Shown one piece after another: positions 43,004-51,523 of a stretch of 64,000 bases of DNA. The stretch covers positions 1,587,447 to 1,651,446 of the forward strand of contig NZ_CP009312.1 in assembly GCF_001293125.1 (NCBI RefSeq). Reading direction: 5' to 3'. The stretch comes from Lawsonella clevelandensis. Lineage in GTDB: Bacteria > Actinomycetota > Actinomycetes > Mycobacteriales > Mycobacteriaceae. The number at the start of each line of letters is the position of its first letter. The stretch's first letter is position 1. A model generated the notes under the pieces. It made no database searches. It had not been told where the DNA came from and saw only the letters and a list, made by a program, of their open reading frames with translations. Both the position numbers and the translations under genes were made by a program.

Positions 43004-44050
43004 ATGCCGTTCATCACCCGCACCTTCACCCTTGAAGGTGACACCATGCCGGCTCTGCTCGGCGCACACGATGCTAATCTCCGTGAACTAGAAAAACTCC
43101 TCACCTCCGATATCCACGTCCGAGGAACCGAGCTCACTCTCGCTGGCGATCCTGACGATCCCACTGACCTCCCTCTCTCACAAGCTGTTATTACCTCCCT
43201 CCTCGACACTGTTGAGCAGGGCGTCATTCTCGACGTGCCGATGGTGCGTCGGACTGTCTCCATGCTCGCTGGCTCCGGCCACGATCAACCGTCAGAAGTG
43301 TTCTCCACCCGGGTTGTGAACGTCCGCGGACGCACCATTCGGGCCCAAACCTCCGGCCAGAAACACTATGTCGAAGCGATCGCCAACCACACCATCGTCT
43401 TCGGTATCGGTCCAGCTGGTACTGGCAAAACCTACCTTGCCATGGCCATGGCAGTGAATGCACTCCGCTCGAAAGATGTCAATCGTATTATCCTCACCCG
43501 TCCCGCCGTTGAAGCAGGCGAGAATCTCGGCTTTCTCCCTGGCACCCTCAACGACAAAATCGACCCCTACCTGCGCCCACTCTACGACGCACTGCGGGAC
43601 ATGATGGAACCTGAGCAGGCCCGCAAAATGATGGATACCGGAGTCATTGAAGTGGCCCCCTTGGCCTACATGCGTGGCCGTACCCTCAACAACGCCTTCG
43701 TCATTTTGGACGAAGCCCAAAACACTACTGCGGAACAAATGAAAATGTTCCTCACCCGGCTGGGTGCCGGATCCACCATGGTCATCACCGGTGACGCTAC
43801 CCAGGTGGATCTTCCTGGTGGAAAAACCTCCGGTCTGCGTATCGCTCGACGCGTCTTGGAAGGTACCCACCCCGATATCGCCTTCATCGACCTCACCAGC
43901 GAAGACGTGGTACGCCATAGTCTTGTTACCGCCATTGTGGAAGCCTACGGGCGCTACGATGAAGAGCAGGAGGAACGTCGCGAACAACAATCCTCCCAGC
44001 GGAAAGGTGGCTCACGTCAAGGGCCCTCACAGCGGAAGCATGAAAACTAG
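43004..44050 (+). CDS. phoH: PhoH-like ATPase
   Basis: 348 residues. The N-terminal region resembles a KH-like domain (LLGAHDANLRELEKLLTSDIHVRG), followed by the PhoH ATPase core: Walker A GPAGTGKTYLA, LTRPAVEAGENLGFLPG, Walker B VILDEAQNTT and TGDATQVDLP. The charged tail (EEQEERREQQSSQRKGG) is low complexity. PhoH proteins are linked to RNA metabolism and are nearly always next to ybeY, as here, 3 bases away, suggesting a joint role in rRNA or small-RNA handling. Confidence 0.95.
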   Translation: MPFITRTFTLEGDTMPALLGAHDANLRELEKLLTSDIHVRGTELTLAGDPDDPTDLPLSQAVITSLLDTVEQGVILDVPMVRRTVSMLAGSGHDQPSEVFSTRVVNVRGRTIRAQTSGQKHYVEAIANHTIVFGIGPAGTGKTYLAMAMAVNALRSKDVNRIILTRPAVEAGENLGFLPGTLNDKIDPYLRPLYDALRDMMEPEQARKMMDTGVIEVAPLAYMRGRTLNNAFVILDEAQNTTAEQMKMFLTRLGAGSTMVITGDATQVDLPGGKTSGLRIARRVLEGTHPDIAFIDLTSEDVVRHSLVTAIVEAYGRYDEEQEERREQQSSQRKGGSRQGPSQRKHEN

Positions 44051-44053
44051 GCA

Positions 44054-44524
44054 ATGAGCATCGAAGTAGCAAATGAATCCGGCATGGACGTCGACGAAAC
44101 TATTCTCATCGACGTCGCAACCTACGTACTTCAGCGTATGGACGTTCACCCCGCTGCGGAACTTGCCATCACACTGGTCGACTTAGACGCTATCGAACAG
44201 TTGCATGTTCAGTGGCTCGATCTTCCCGGACCAACGGATGTGATGAGTTTCCCCATGGATGAACTCACCCCCGGTGGACGCCCGGACGCGGTCCAACCCG
44301 GACCGGCCATGTTGGGAGATATCGTCATCTGTCCACAATTTGCTGCTGATCAGGCTAAACGCGCCGGGCATGGAGCTGGGCATGAAATGGCGCTCCTCAC
44401 TGTTCATGGTGTGTTGCATTTGCTGGGATATGACCACGCAACTGCTGCCGAAGAACAGGAGATGTTCTCGCTCCAAAACGCCCTCCTTGCGGAGTGGTAT
44501 GACCAGCGCGATAGTCGTGTGTGA
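44054..44524 (+). CDS. ybeY: Endoribonuclease/rRNA maturation factor YbeY
   Basis: 156 residues. The zinc-binding motif H-X3-H-X5-H is complete: His118, His122 and His128 in [11 protein letters not shown]. The conserved region [10 protein letters not shown] is also present. It is needed for 16S rRNA 3'-end maturation and ribosome quality control. It starts 3 bases after the phoH stop and ends 21 bases before the CBS-domain protein, all in one probable operon. Confidence 0.95.
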   Translation: MSIEVANESGMDVDETILIDVATYVLQRMDVHPAAELAITLVDLDAIEQLHVQWLDLPGPTDVMSFPMDELTPGGRPDAVQPGPAMLGDIVICPQFAADQAKRAGHGAGHEMALLTVHGVLHLLGYDHATAAEEQEMFSLQNALLAEWYDQRDSRV

Positions 44525-44545
44525 AAGGGTTAGAACCACCACATT

Positions 44546-45898
44546 ATGAGTGTGCTTGCCATCTTGAGTCTGGTTTTTGGACTCCTGCTTATGGTCTTCG
44601 CAGCTCTCTGCGCAGCCCAAGACACCGCTCTCAATAACGTTTCTTCCGCTCGTGTCGTGGAGATCGCACACGAGAACGAATTGGGTTCCCGCAAGATGCT
44701 CTATGTCGTGGAGCGTCGAGACACTTACTCTGCCCTTACTGTTTTCTTGCGCACCACCTCAGAACTCGTTGCCACTATCCTCTTCGCGACCTTGTTCCTC
44801 GACACCGTAGGAACAATGGACGGTCGAGGGGCCGGAACCGCATGGGCGCTAGTCTATACCGGCATCGTCAGCGTACTGTGCAGCTATGTGGTGGTGGGCG
44901 TATCGGCCCGCACCCTCGGCCTCCAAAATCCCTACATGGTACTGCGCTACACTGCTGCGTTGCTCATCACTGTTGGTTGGGTATTCCGGCCAATTAGCCG
45001 CCTCCTTGTGCGTATCGGCAACGCACTTACCCCCGGTAAAGGCTTCAAAGAAGGCCCCTTTTCCACCGACATCGAGCTCAAGGAGTTTGTCACCCTCGCA
45101 CAACAGCGGGGCGTTGTTGAAGACGATGAACGCGAGATGATCGAATCCGTCTTCCAACTGGGTGCCAACAACGCCCGCTCCGCCATGGTGCCACGTACGG
45201 ACATGGTGTGGATTGAATCCACCAAGACTGCCAACCAGGCCATCAAACTCGCGGTGAAGTCCGGATTCTCCCGTATCCCTGTCATCGCCGATACCGTCGA
45301 CGACGTTGTGGGCATTGTCTACCTCAAAGATCTCGTCGCCTACACCTACTCGGCAGTGGAAGGCGCAGATAGTGTCACTGTTGGTGAATTGATGCGGCCC
45401 GCCTGGTTCATCCCCGATTCCAAGAGCCTCGATGACGTCCTCGATGAGATGCGTGCTAAACGTAACCACATTGCCGTCCTTATTGACGAATATGGCGGAG
45501 TCGCTGGACTCATCACTATTGAAGACATCCTGGAAGAAATCGTTGGCGAAATCTCGGATGAGTATGACGCCTCCGAAGTTGCTCCCCTGGAAGAACTGGG
45601 CGACAATCGGTGGCGTGCCTCTGCCCGCCTTTCTATCGATGACCTTGCCGAAGCTGTCGGTGTAGAGTTCAACGAAGAGCTTCTCGACGAAGTCGATACC
45701 GTGGGCGGATTACTAGCCTACGAACTCGGTCGAGTGCCACTGCCGGGAGCCCATATTCATACCGACACGCTGAACCTGGTCGCAGAGGCTGGACATGACC
45801 ACCGTGGCCGACGCCGCGTCACCACTGTGCTGGTAGAAAAGATCCTCCCGGCAAACGACAACACTCCCGACGATGAGAACGAAGACCAGAATGACTGA
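44546..45898 (+). CDS. Hemolysin-family (CNNM/CorC-like) CBS-domain membrane protein
   Basis: 450 residues. The CNNM/DUF21 transmembrane domain (1-160; about four helices, for example LSLVFGLLLMVFAALCAAQDTAL) is followed by a CBS pair (about 185-320, with VPRTDMVWIE and GVAGLITIEDILEEIVGEI) and a CorC/HlyC C-terminal domain ending in an acidic tail. Members are implicated in Mg2+/Co2+ transport or sensing; the hemolysin name is historical. The stop overlaps the era start (ATGACTGA), so expression is coupled to era. Confidence 0.9.
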   Translation: MSVLAILSLVFGLLLMVFAALCAAQDTALNNVSSARVVEIAHENELGSRKMLYVVERRDTYSALTVFLRTTSELVATILFATLFLDTVGTMDGRGAGTAWALVYTGIVSVLCSYVVVGVSARTLGLQNPYMVLRYTAALLITVGWVFRPISRLLVRIGNALTPGKGFKEGPFSTDIELKEFVTLAQQRGVVEDDEREMIESVFQLGANNARSAMVPRTDMVWIESTKTANQAIKLAVKSGFSRIPVIADTVDDVVGIVYLKDLVAYTYSAVEGADSVTVGELMRPAWFIPDSKSLDDVLDEMRAKRNHIAVLIDEYGGVAGLITIEDILEEIVGEISDEYDASEVAPLEELGDNRWRASARLSIDDLAEAVGVEFNEELLDEVDTVGGLLAYELGRVPLPGAHIHTDTLNLVAEAGHDHRGRRRVTTVLVEKILPANDNTPDDENEDQND

Positions 45899-46817
45899 GT
45901 ATTCCGTAGACCAGCCGAACATTCCCTACCGCTCCGGCTTCGTCTGTTTCGTGGGCCGCCCCAATACCGGCAAGTCAACCCTCACCAACGCCATGGTGGG
46001 CCAGAAGATTGCCATTACCTCAAATCGGCCGCAAACCACCCGGCACACCATTCGGGGTATTATCACCACAGACGGCGCGCAGCTCATTGTAGTTGACACG
46101 CCGGGCCTACACCGTCCTCGTACTCTCCTCGGAGAGCGGCTCAACGAGCTCGTCAAAGATACCTTTGCCGGCGTGGACATTATTGGCCTCTGCATACCCG
46201 CCGACGAATCCATTGGCCCAGGAGATCGGTGGATTCTCGACCAGGTGCGCACCAATGTGCCGCGCACCCCAGTCATCGGCATAGTCACCAAAATAGATAA
46301 AGTCTCCCGCGACCAGATCGCCGCACAGCTGGTGGCAGTGTCCAAGCTCCTCGGGCCTGACGCAGACGTCGTGCCGGTCTCCGCTAATTCCGGGGAACAA
46401 GTCGATACCGTCGTCGACGTCTTTACCTCACTGCTACCAGTAGGTCCACAGTTCTACCCAGAGGAAGAGCTCACCGATGACGACACCGAAAAATTCCTCT
46501 CTGAACTCATCCGGGAGGCGGTCCTAGAGGATGTGCGCGAAGAACTGCCGCACTCTATCGCCTGCAGCATCGAAGAAATGTACCCGGACCCCGACGACGA
46601 GGGACGCACGGTAGTGCACGCCACAATCTATGTGGAGCGTGAAAGCCAGAAAGGCATTGTCATCGGAAAGAAAGGGACGCGTCTGCGCAAAGTTGGCCAG
46701 CGTGCACGCCAGAGTATCAGCCAAGTACTGGGCACCCGGGTCTACCTTGATCTCCACGTCAAAGTACTAAAGGATTGGCAAACTGACCCCAAACAGCTGG
46801 GCAAGCTGGGCTTTTAA
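45891..46817 (+). CDS. era: GTPase Era
   Basis: 30S-subunit assembly GTPase binding the 3' end of 16S rRNA. 308 residues: P-loop GRPNTGKST, G2 region SNRPQTTRHTIRG, G3 DTPGLHRPR, G4 TKID, then a KH domain with IVIGKKGTRLRKVGQRAR. The start is ATG 45891, overlapping the preceding gene; the in-frame ATG at 45873 is less likely. recO follows after 2 bases. Confidence 0.96.
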   Translation: MTEYSVDQPNIPYRSGFVCFVGRPNTGKSTLTNAMVGQKIAITSNRPQTTRHTIRGIITTDGAQLIVVDTPGLHRPRTLLGERLNELVKDTFAGVDIIGLCIPADESIGPGDRWILDQVRTNVPRTPVIGIVTKIDKVSRDQIAAQLVAVSKLLGPDADVVPVSANSGEQVDTVVDVFTSLLPVGPQFYPEEELTDDDTEKFLSELIREAVLEDVREELPHSIACSIEEMYPDPDDEGRTVVHATIYVERESQKGIVIGKKGTRLRKVGQRARQSISQVLGTRVYLDLHVKVLKDWQTDPKQLGKLGF

Positions 46818-46819
46818 CC

Positions 46820-47584
46820 ATGCCCTCCTATCGGGACCAAGGGCTGGTGTTACGCCACTACAACCTGGGGGAAGCAGACCGCATCATTGTGCTCTTCACC
46901 CGCGGGCACGGCGTCGTACGATGTGTAGCCAAAGGTGTCCGTCGCTCGCGCTCCCGTTTTGGAGCGCGTCTGGAACCCTTCACCCTTAGTGATGTGCAGA
47001 TTTACCCCGGGCGAAATCTCAGTACCATCACGGAAGCGGTGACGGTCGAAACATTTAATGCCCGCATTGTCGCCGACTACGGACGGTACACCGCCGCCGC
47101 TGCCATTCTGGAAGCTACTGAACGGTTGCTTGGTGAAGAGCAGCCTAACCAACGACTCTTCGATCTCACCGTGGGAGTCCTGGGAGCCTTGGCAGAAGGC
47201 CAGCGGGCACCCCAGCAGATGGTCGACACCTACCTGCTACGGGCCATGGCGGAGGCAGGGTGGGCACCCGAATTGGAGAAATGCGCCGTCTGCGGCGTAG
47301 AAGGATCGCACCAAGCTTTCCACCCTGCGGCAGGGGGAGTGGTCTGTGCCCAGCATCGTCCCCCCGGCAGTGCGACCCCCATGTCCGGGGTGCTCGACTA
47401 CCTACGGGCGTTACGGGATGCGCGGTGGGAGCGAGTTGATGTCATTGCCGGAGACCGAAAGCTTGGCCAGCGGGTGCAGGAGGAAGCCCACAGACTAGTT
47501 GTCTCCCATCTACAATGGCATACAGAACGGAAGATTACCGCCCTCGATGTGGCGGCCGAGGCAGAGAGAGGACAGCGTCGATGA
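46820..47584 (+). CDS. recO: DNA repair protein RecO
   Basis: Loads RecA on SSB-coated DNA in the RecFOR pathway. 254 residues. The N-terminal OB fold begins [23 protein letters not shown], followed by the helical domain and a zinc-binding segment with CAVCG and a later VVCAQH. The start follows era by 2 bases and the TGA overlaps the uppS ATG (ATGA), so it is part of the same operon. The era-recO-uppS order is standard in Mycobacteriales. Confidence 0.95.
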   Translation: MPSYRDQGLVLRHYNLGEADRIIVLFTRGHGVVRCVAKGVRRSRSRFGARLEPFTLSDVQIYPGRNLSTITEAVTVETFNARIVADYGRYTAAAAILEATERLLGEEQPNQRLFDLTVGVLGALAEGQRAPQQMVDTYLLRAMAEAGWAPELEKCAVCGVEGSHQAFHPAAGGVVCAQHRPPGSATPMSGVLDYLRALRDARWERVDVIAGDRKLGQRVQEEAHRLVVSHLQWHTERKITALDVAAEAERGQRR

Positions 47585-48561
47585 GCCTATGGCGCGACAA
47601 GCTCGCCGGTTTCTTCACCGGCTCGGAAACGAGCGGGAAACGGCTCTCCGGCACCGCGCTGTCCACTGCCCAACAGTGTTCGCTCCGTGAGGTGGAGGGC
47701 GCGCACACCTATGCTGACGACGTTCCCGTCACCGAAGACCTCCTGCCCGACCAGGAAATCCGCATCCAAACGCGGGGTCCGCAGATGGATCCCTGTTTTG
47801 AGGGGCACGATTTTACGTCGGCTCCCCCCGCTATTCCCGCCGAATTTTTACCCCGCCACATTGCGCTGGTGATGGATGGAAATGGACGTTGGGCCCAGCA
47901 GCGCGGGATGACCCGCACCGAAGGACATCGACGTGGTGAAGCGGTGCTGCTGGAGGCCTGCCGTGCCTGCCTCGAAGCGGGAGTCCCGTGGCTTTCTGCC
48001 TACGCATTCTCTACCGAAAACTGGACCCGCAGCTACGAGGAAGTTCGTTTCCTCATGAGTTTCTCCCGGGATGTCCTGCGTTGGCAGCGGGATGAACTTA
48101 ATGAGATGGGGGTCCGGATTCACTGGGCAGGGCGGCGCCCCCGTTTGTGGCCGTCCGTCATTAAAGAACTCGAAATTGCGGAAGAACTTACGCGACATAA
48201 CGACAAGATGCACCTCGTCATGTGTGTCAATTATGGGGGGCGAGCAGAAATTACCGATGCCGCCAATCGCCTGGCCATGGCCGTCAAGGAAGGTGTGCTT
48301 GACCCTCGCGATATCAGCGAAAAGACACTGTCTAGCCTGATGTATGTTCCCGAAATGCCGGATGTTGACCTTTTCTTTCGCCCCTCTGGAGAAAAGCGCA
48401 CGAGCAACTTCCTTCTGTGGCAAAGTGCTTATGCCGAGATGGTCTACCAGGATGTGTTATTCCCGGACTTTGACCGCAGCCACCTGTGGGCAGCACTTGA
48501 CGAGTACGCTCGCCGCGACCGGCGTTTTGGGGGAGTCAAAACGCCTCATAGTGGGGAGTAA
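47581..48561 (+). CDS. uppS: Decaprenyl/undecaprenyl diphosphate synthase (cis-prenyltransferase)
   Basis: Makes the long cis-prenyl carrier lipid for cell-wall synthesis from FPP or short prenyl diphosphates. 326 residues. The catalytic Asp99 is in [13 protein letters not shown] at 97-109, followed by [30 protein letters not shown], and the C-terminal [19 protein letters not shown] and [12 protein letters not shown] motifs. ATG 47581 has GAGAGAGG 9 bases upstream. The N-terminal extension before the enzyme core is about 85 residues, longer than in E. coli UppS (about 15) and similar in kind to the mycobacterial enzyme. Confidence 0.95.
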   Translation: MSLWRDKLAGFFTGSETSGKRLSGTALSTAQQCSLREVEGAHTYADDVPVTEDLLPDQEIRIQTRGPQMDPCFEGHDFTSAPPAIPAEFLPRHIALVMDGNGRWAQQRGMTRTEGHRRGEAVLLEACRACLEAGVPWLSAYAFSTENWTRSYEEVRFLMSFSRDVLRWQRDELNEMGVRIHWAGRRPRLWPSVIKELEIAEELTRHNDKMHLVMCVNYGGRAEITDAANRLAMAVKEGVLDPRDISEKTLSSLMYVPEMPDVDLFFRPSGEKRTSNFLLWQSAYAEMVYQDVLFPDFDRSHLWAALDEYARRDRRFGGVKTPHSGE

Positions 48562-48589
48562 GGGGGGAGTGGTGCTGTGCCGAAACAGG

Positions 48590-48964
48590 CTACAGGAACC
48601 GATGGTGAAGAATCTCCTCTGCATGGCACAGCGCATCGTTGACAATACCTGTGAGGTGCTCATCGACTAGAGAGTACTCATGTTCGCGGCCACGACGCGT
48701 GGACTTCACCACGCCGGCATTCTTCAGTACTCGCAAATGCTGGGACACTGCTGGCTGGGGAATATCCAGTGCTGCCACCAATTCGTGTACACAACACGGA
48801 CGGTGCTGCAGCTGGACAATAATCGCGATGCGAGCAGGAGCAGTAAGAGATTGCAGAAGAGTACCGGCAGCCTCCATCACCTTTTGTGGAGGGAGTTCTG
48901 CCAGATCCTTATCCACCAAGCCAGAGGAGTGCTCTTCCGGTGCTTCTGCCATGCTACGTCCCAT
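48590..48964 (-). CDS. ArsR/SmtB-family transcriptional regulator
   Basis: 124-residue winged-helix repressor. The DNA-recognition helix is ALDIPQPAVSQHLRVLKNAGVV and the wing is STRRGREHEYSLVD. Possible metal ligands are CC in HRPCCVHEL (helix 3) and Asp/His/Glu in the C-terminal helix (NDALCHAEE), of the zinc-sensing alpha-5 type. It lies divergent from glyS at the same place as smtB (Rv2358) in mycobacteria, but the neighbouring zur gene found there is absent. Likely a metal-responsive repressor; targets might include the efflux gene at 59981. The start could be ATG 48964 or ATG 48952. Confidence 0.85.
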   Translation of the reverse strand: MGRSMAEAPEEHSSGLVDKDLAELPPQKVMEAAGTLLQSLTAPARIAIIVQLQHRPCCVHELVAALDIPQPAVSQHLRVLKNAGVVKSTRRGREHEYSLVDEHLTGIVNDALCHAEEILHHRFL

Positions 48965-49136
48965 CTCTCAATGCTGCGGTGAGTCTGCCCGGTGACAACT
49001 CTCCTCATATCATAGCGAGCTTGGCAAGTATGTGGCGGTGAGAAGGTGTGCCACTGCTGCTCAAATGGGGTTTAGTAGTGGTGCCTGCTAAGATTTTGGC
49101 TGCAGAGACTTCCATCTGGCATGTTCAAAGGAGTTC

Positions 49137-50528
49137 ATGGCCGTGGCCAAAAATAACCTCGTTGAGTCCGTCGCTAACCTGTGTAAACGCCGGGGCATCG
49201 TGTACCCGTGTGGTGAGATTTATGGTGGCACTCGCTCTGCGTGGGATTATGGCCCGCTGGGTGTGGAACTCAAAGACAACATTAAGCGCCAATGGTGGAA
49301 CAGCATGGTCCGCAGTCGCGACAATGTCGTCGGCCTGGATTCTTCCATTATTCTGCCTCGTCAGGTTTGGGAGGCTTCCGGGCATGTCGAGGTTTTCACC
49401 GACCCGCTCGTGGAGTCCCTCTACACCCATAAGCGTTACCGGGCAGACCACCTCTTGGAAGCGTACGAAGAGAAGCACGGCCACGCCCCCGCTAACGGCT
49501 TGGCAGATGTACCGGATCCGGAAACCGGGCAGCCGGGCAACTGGACTGAGCCGAAGGCATTCTCTGGCCTCATGAAGACCTACCTAGGCCCCGTCGATGA
49601 TAAAGAAGGTCTGCACTATCTGCGTCCGGAAACGGCCCAGGGTATCTTCGTCAACTACAAGAACGTCATGACAACCTCTCGTATGAAGGTTCCCTTCGGT
49701 ATCGGCAATATTGGTAAGTCGTTCCGTAATGAAATCACTCCCGGTAACTTCATCTTCCGCACCCGTGAGTTTGAACAGATGGAGATGGAATTCTTCGTCA
49801 AGCCAGGAGAGGACGAAGAATGGCACCAGTACTGGATCGATGAGCGTTGGAAGTGGTACACCGACCTCGGTGTCCGGGAAGAAAACCTGCGTCTTTACGA
49901 GCACCCGAAAGAGAAGCTCTCGCACTACTCAAAGCGCACTGTCGATATTGAGTACGCTTTCCACTTCACCGGCTCCACGTGGGGCGAGCTGGAGGGTGTC
50001 GCCAACCGTACCGACTACGATCTCACGGTTCACAGCAAGCACTCTGGTGAGGACCTCTCCTTCTTTGAACAGGCCACCGGGGAACGTTTTATCCCCTATG
50101 TCATTGAGCCCGCGGCCGGTCTGACTCGCTCCCTGATGTGCTTCCTGGTAGACGCCTATGAGGAAGAGGAAATCCCGAAGGCGAATGGCAAGATTGACAA
50201 GCGTACAGTGCTGCACCTTGATCCGCGTCTAGCCCCCGTTAAGGCTGCGGTGTTGCCGTTGTCCCGTAACGAGGAGCTCAGCCCGGTGGCCCGTTGCCTC
50301 GCCAACCAGCTGCGTCAGCGGTGGAACGTCGATTTCGACGATGCCCAAGGTATTGGCAAGCGCTACCGTCGCCAGGATGAGATCGGCACTCCGTTCTGCG
50401 TCACCGTCGACTTTGACACGAAAGACGATCAGGCTGTCACCATTCGCGAACGCGATACGATGAGTCAAGAACGTGTGTCGCTCGACAACGTGGAGAACTA
50501 CCTCGCTGAACGTTTGCGTGGCTGCTAG
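49137..50528 (+). CDS. glyS: Glycyl-tRNA synthetase (homodimeric type)
   Basis: Class II synthetase of 463 residues, the alpha2 eukaryote-like form used by Actinobacteria. The N-terminal catalytic start is [20 protein letters not shown], with [13 protein letters not shown], motif 2 [24 protein letters not shown], motif 3 [14 protein letters not shown] and the C-terminal anticodon-binding domain ([11 protein letters not shown]). ATG 49137 has AAAGGAG 6 bases upstream. No T-box is visible in the 170-base leader. Confidence 0.97.
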   Translation: MAVAKNNLVESVANLCKRRGIVYPCGEIYGGTRSAWDYGPLGVELKDNIKRQWWNSMVRSRDNVVGLDSSIILPRQVWEASGHVEVFTDPLVESLYTHKRYRADHLLEAYEEKHGHAPANGLADVPDPETGQPGNWTEPKAFSGLMKTYLGPVDDKEGLHYLRPETAQGIFVNYKNVMTTSRMKVPFGIGNIGKSFRNEITPGNFIFRTREFEQMEMEFFVKPGEDEEWHQYWIDERWKWYTDLGVREENLRLYEHPKEKLSHYSKRTVDIEYAFHFTGSTWGELEGVANRTDYDLTVHSKHSGEDLSFFEQATGERFIPYVIEPAAGLTRSLMCFLVDAYEEEEIPKANGKIDKRTVLHLDPRLAPVKAAVLPLSRNEELSPVARCLANQLRQRWNVDFDDAQGIGKRYRRQDEIGTPFCVTVDFDTKDDQAVTIRERDTMSQERVSLDNVENYLAERLRGC

Positions 50529-50639
50529 CTAACATCCCGTGCACCTTGTGGCCTCACGGAGGACAATGGGAGCAGGGCACACTTTCGAGTGCCGCGTAGT
50601 TACCTGTACACCCACTTTCGAAGGAATCGACCAGATTAG

Positions 50640-51512
50640 ATGGATGGCGTTCTCCTGAATCAGGAGCTCGTCTTTCGAGTCATCGACTTGACGGGCGTCG
50701 TTGGCGCAGGCTGCCTAGGCGGCACTGTGGCACGCCGTCATAAGTTCGACCTGGTCGGTTTCCTTATTTTGGGAATTAGCACTGCGCTGGGTGGCGGTAT
50801 TTTGCGTGACCTCATGCTCAACCTCACGCCCATTGCTCTAACCGACTATGCCTATCTGGTGGCCGCAGTTTGTGGTGTGTTTATCTCCATGGTGCTGCGC
50901 ATTGACGGACGAAAGTTTTGGGTGAATCTCTTCAGTCTGGTCGACGCCATGACGATTGGGTCGTGGGCGGCGACGGGTGCCTCGAAGACGCTCGCCGCCG
51001 GGCTGGGTGTGGGTCCGGCACTTGTATTGGGCGTGATTACCGCGGTGGGTGGTGGCGTCACCCGCGATATCTTGGTGGGCCGTACCCCAGAAGTTTTCGG
51101 AGGGAATACCCTCTATGCCACCCCAGCACTCGCTGGTGCGGGTGTGGTAACCATGGTGCATGGCATCGGCTACCCTGGTGTGGGTATGATTGCCGGCACC
51201 ATTACCGGTATTGCTCTCTGCCTGCCTGCACAACTGTTCGGCTGGTCGCTTCCGGTGATTCCCGATTGGAGTCTGGATTCGGCGGCTGCCGAAATGTTGC
51301 GCAAGGTGAAGGGTGACAAGTCCCGGCGTGCAAAGTCCCATTTAAAGGGGCTACAGATGATGGAGGAGCAGGTTCACCAGGCGCAGATGCAGGCGGCAGA
51401 AGACGCCGCCACCAGCGAGCCTGGTGACGGGTTCCCAGCGGACACTGAGCCACCTGGCGAGGGCCCCGAGGAGGGAACGCCTCCTTCGCCTTTCTTCGAT
51501 AAGACGGTGTAG
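50640..51512 (+). CDS. TRIC-family (UPF0126) membrane channel protein
   Basis: 290 residues, with seven predicted helices in about 10-210. The two repeat motifs GGGILRD and GGGVTRD mark the prokaryotic TRIC family (trimeric intracellular-type cation channels, probably K+). The last 70 residues are a cytosolic charged tail with MMEEQVHQAQMQAAED and a Pro/Glu-rich end. The start is ATG 50640; a second ATG lies in frame at 50643 or nearby, so the exact start is uncertain. Followed convergently by the TPM protein. Confidence 0.88.
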   Translation: MDGVLLNQELVFRVIDLTGVVGAGCLGGTVARRHKFDLVGFLILGISTALGGGILRDLMLNLTPIALTDYAYLVAAVCGVFISMVLRIDGRKFWVNLFSLVDAMTIGSWAATGASKTLAAGLGVGPALVLGVITAVGGGVTRDILVGRTPEVFGGNTLYATPALAGAGVVTMVHGIGYPGVGMIAGTITGIALCLPAQLFGWSLPVIPDWSLDSAAAEMLRKVKGDKSRRAKSHLKGLQMMEEQVHQAQMQAAEDAATSEPGDGFPADTEPPGEGPEEGTPPSPFFDKTV

Positions 51513-51523
51513 GGGACTTCTCT

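Noticed and set aside
49051-49086. Imperfect repeat GCCACTGCT / AGTAGTGGT before glyS as an ArsR operator
   Set aside because: Only about 7 of 8 bases match with a 15-base spacer; too weak without conservation data.
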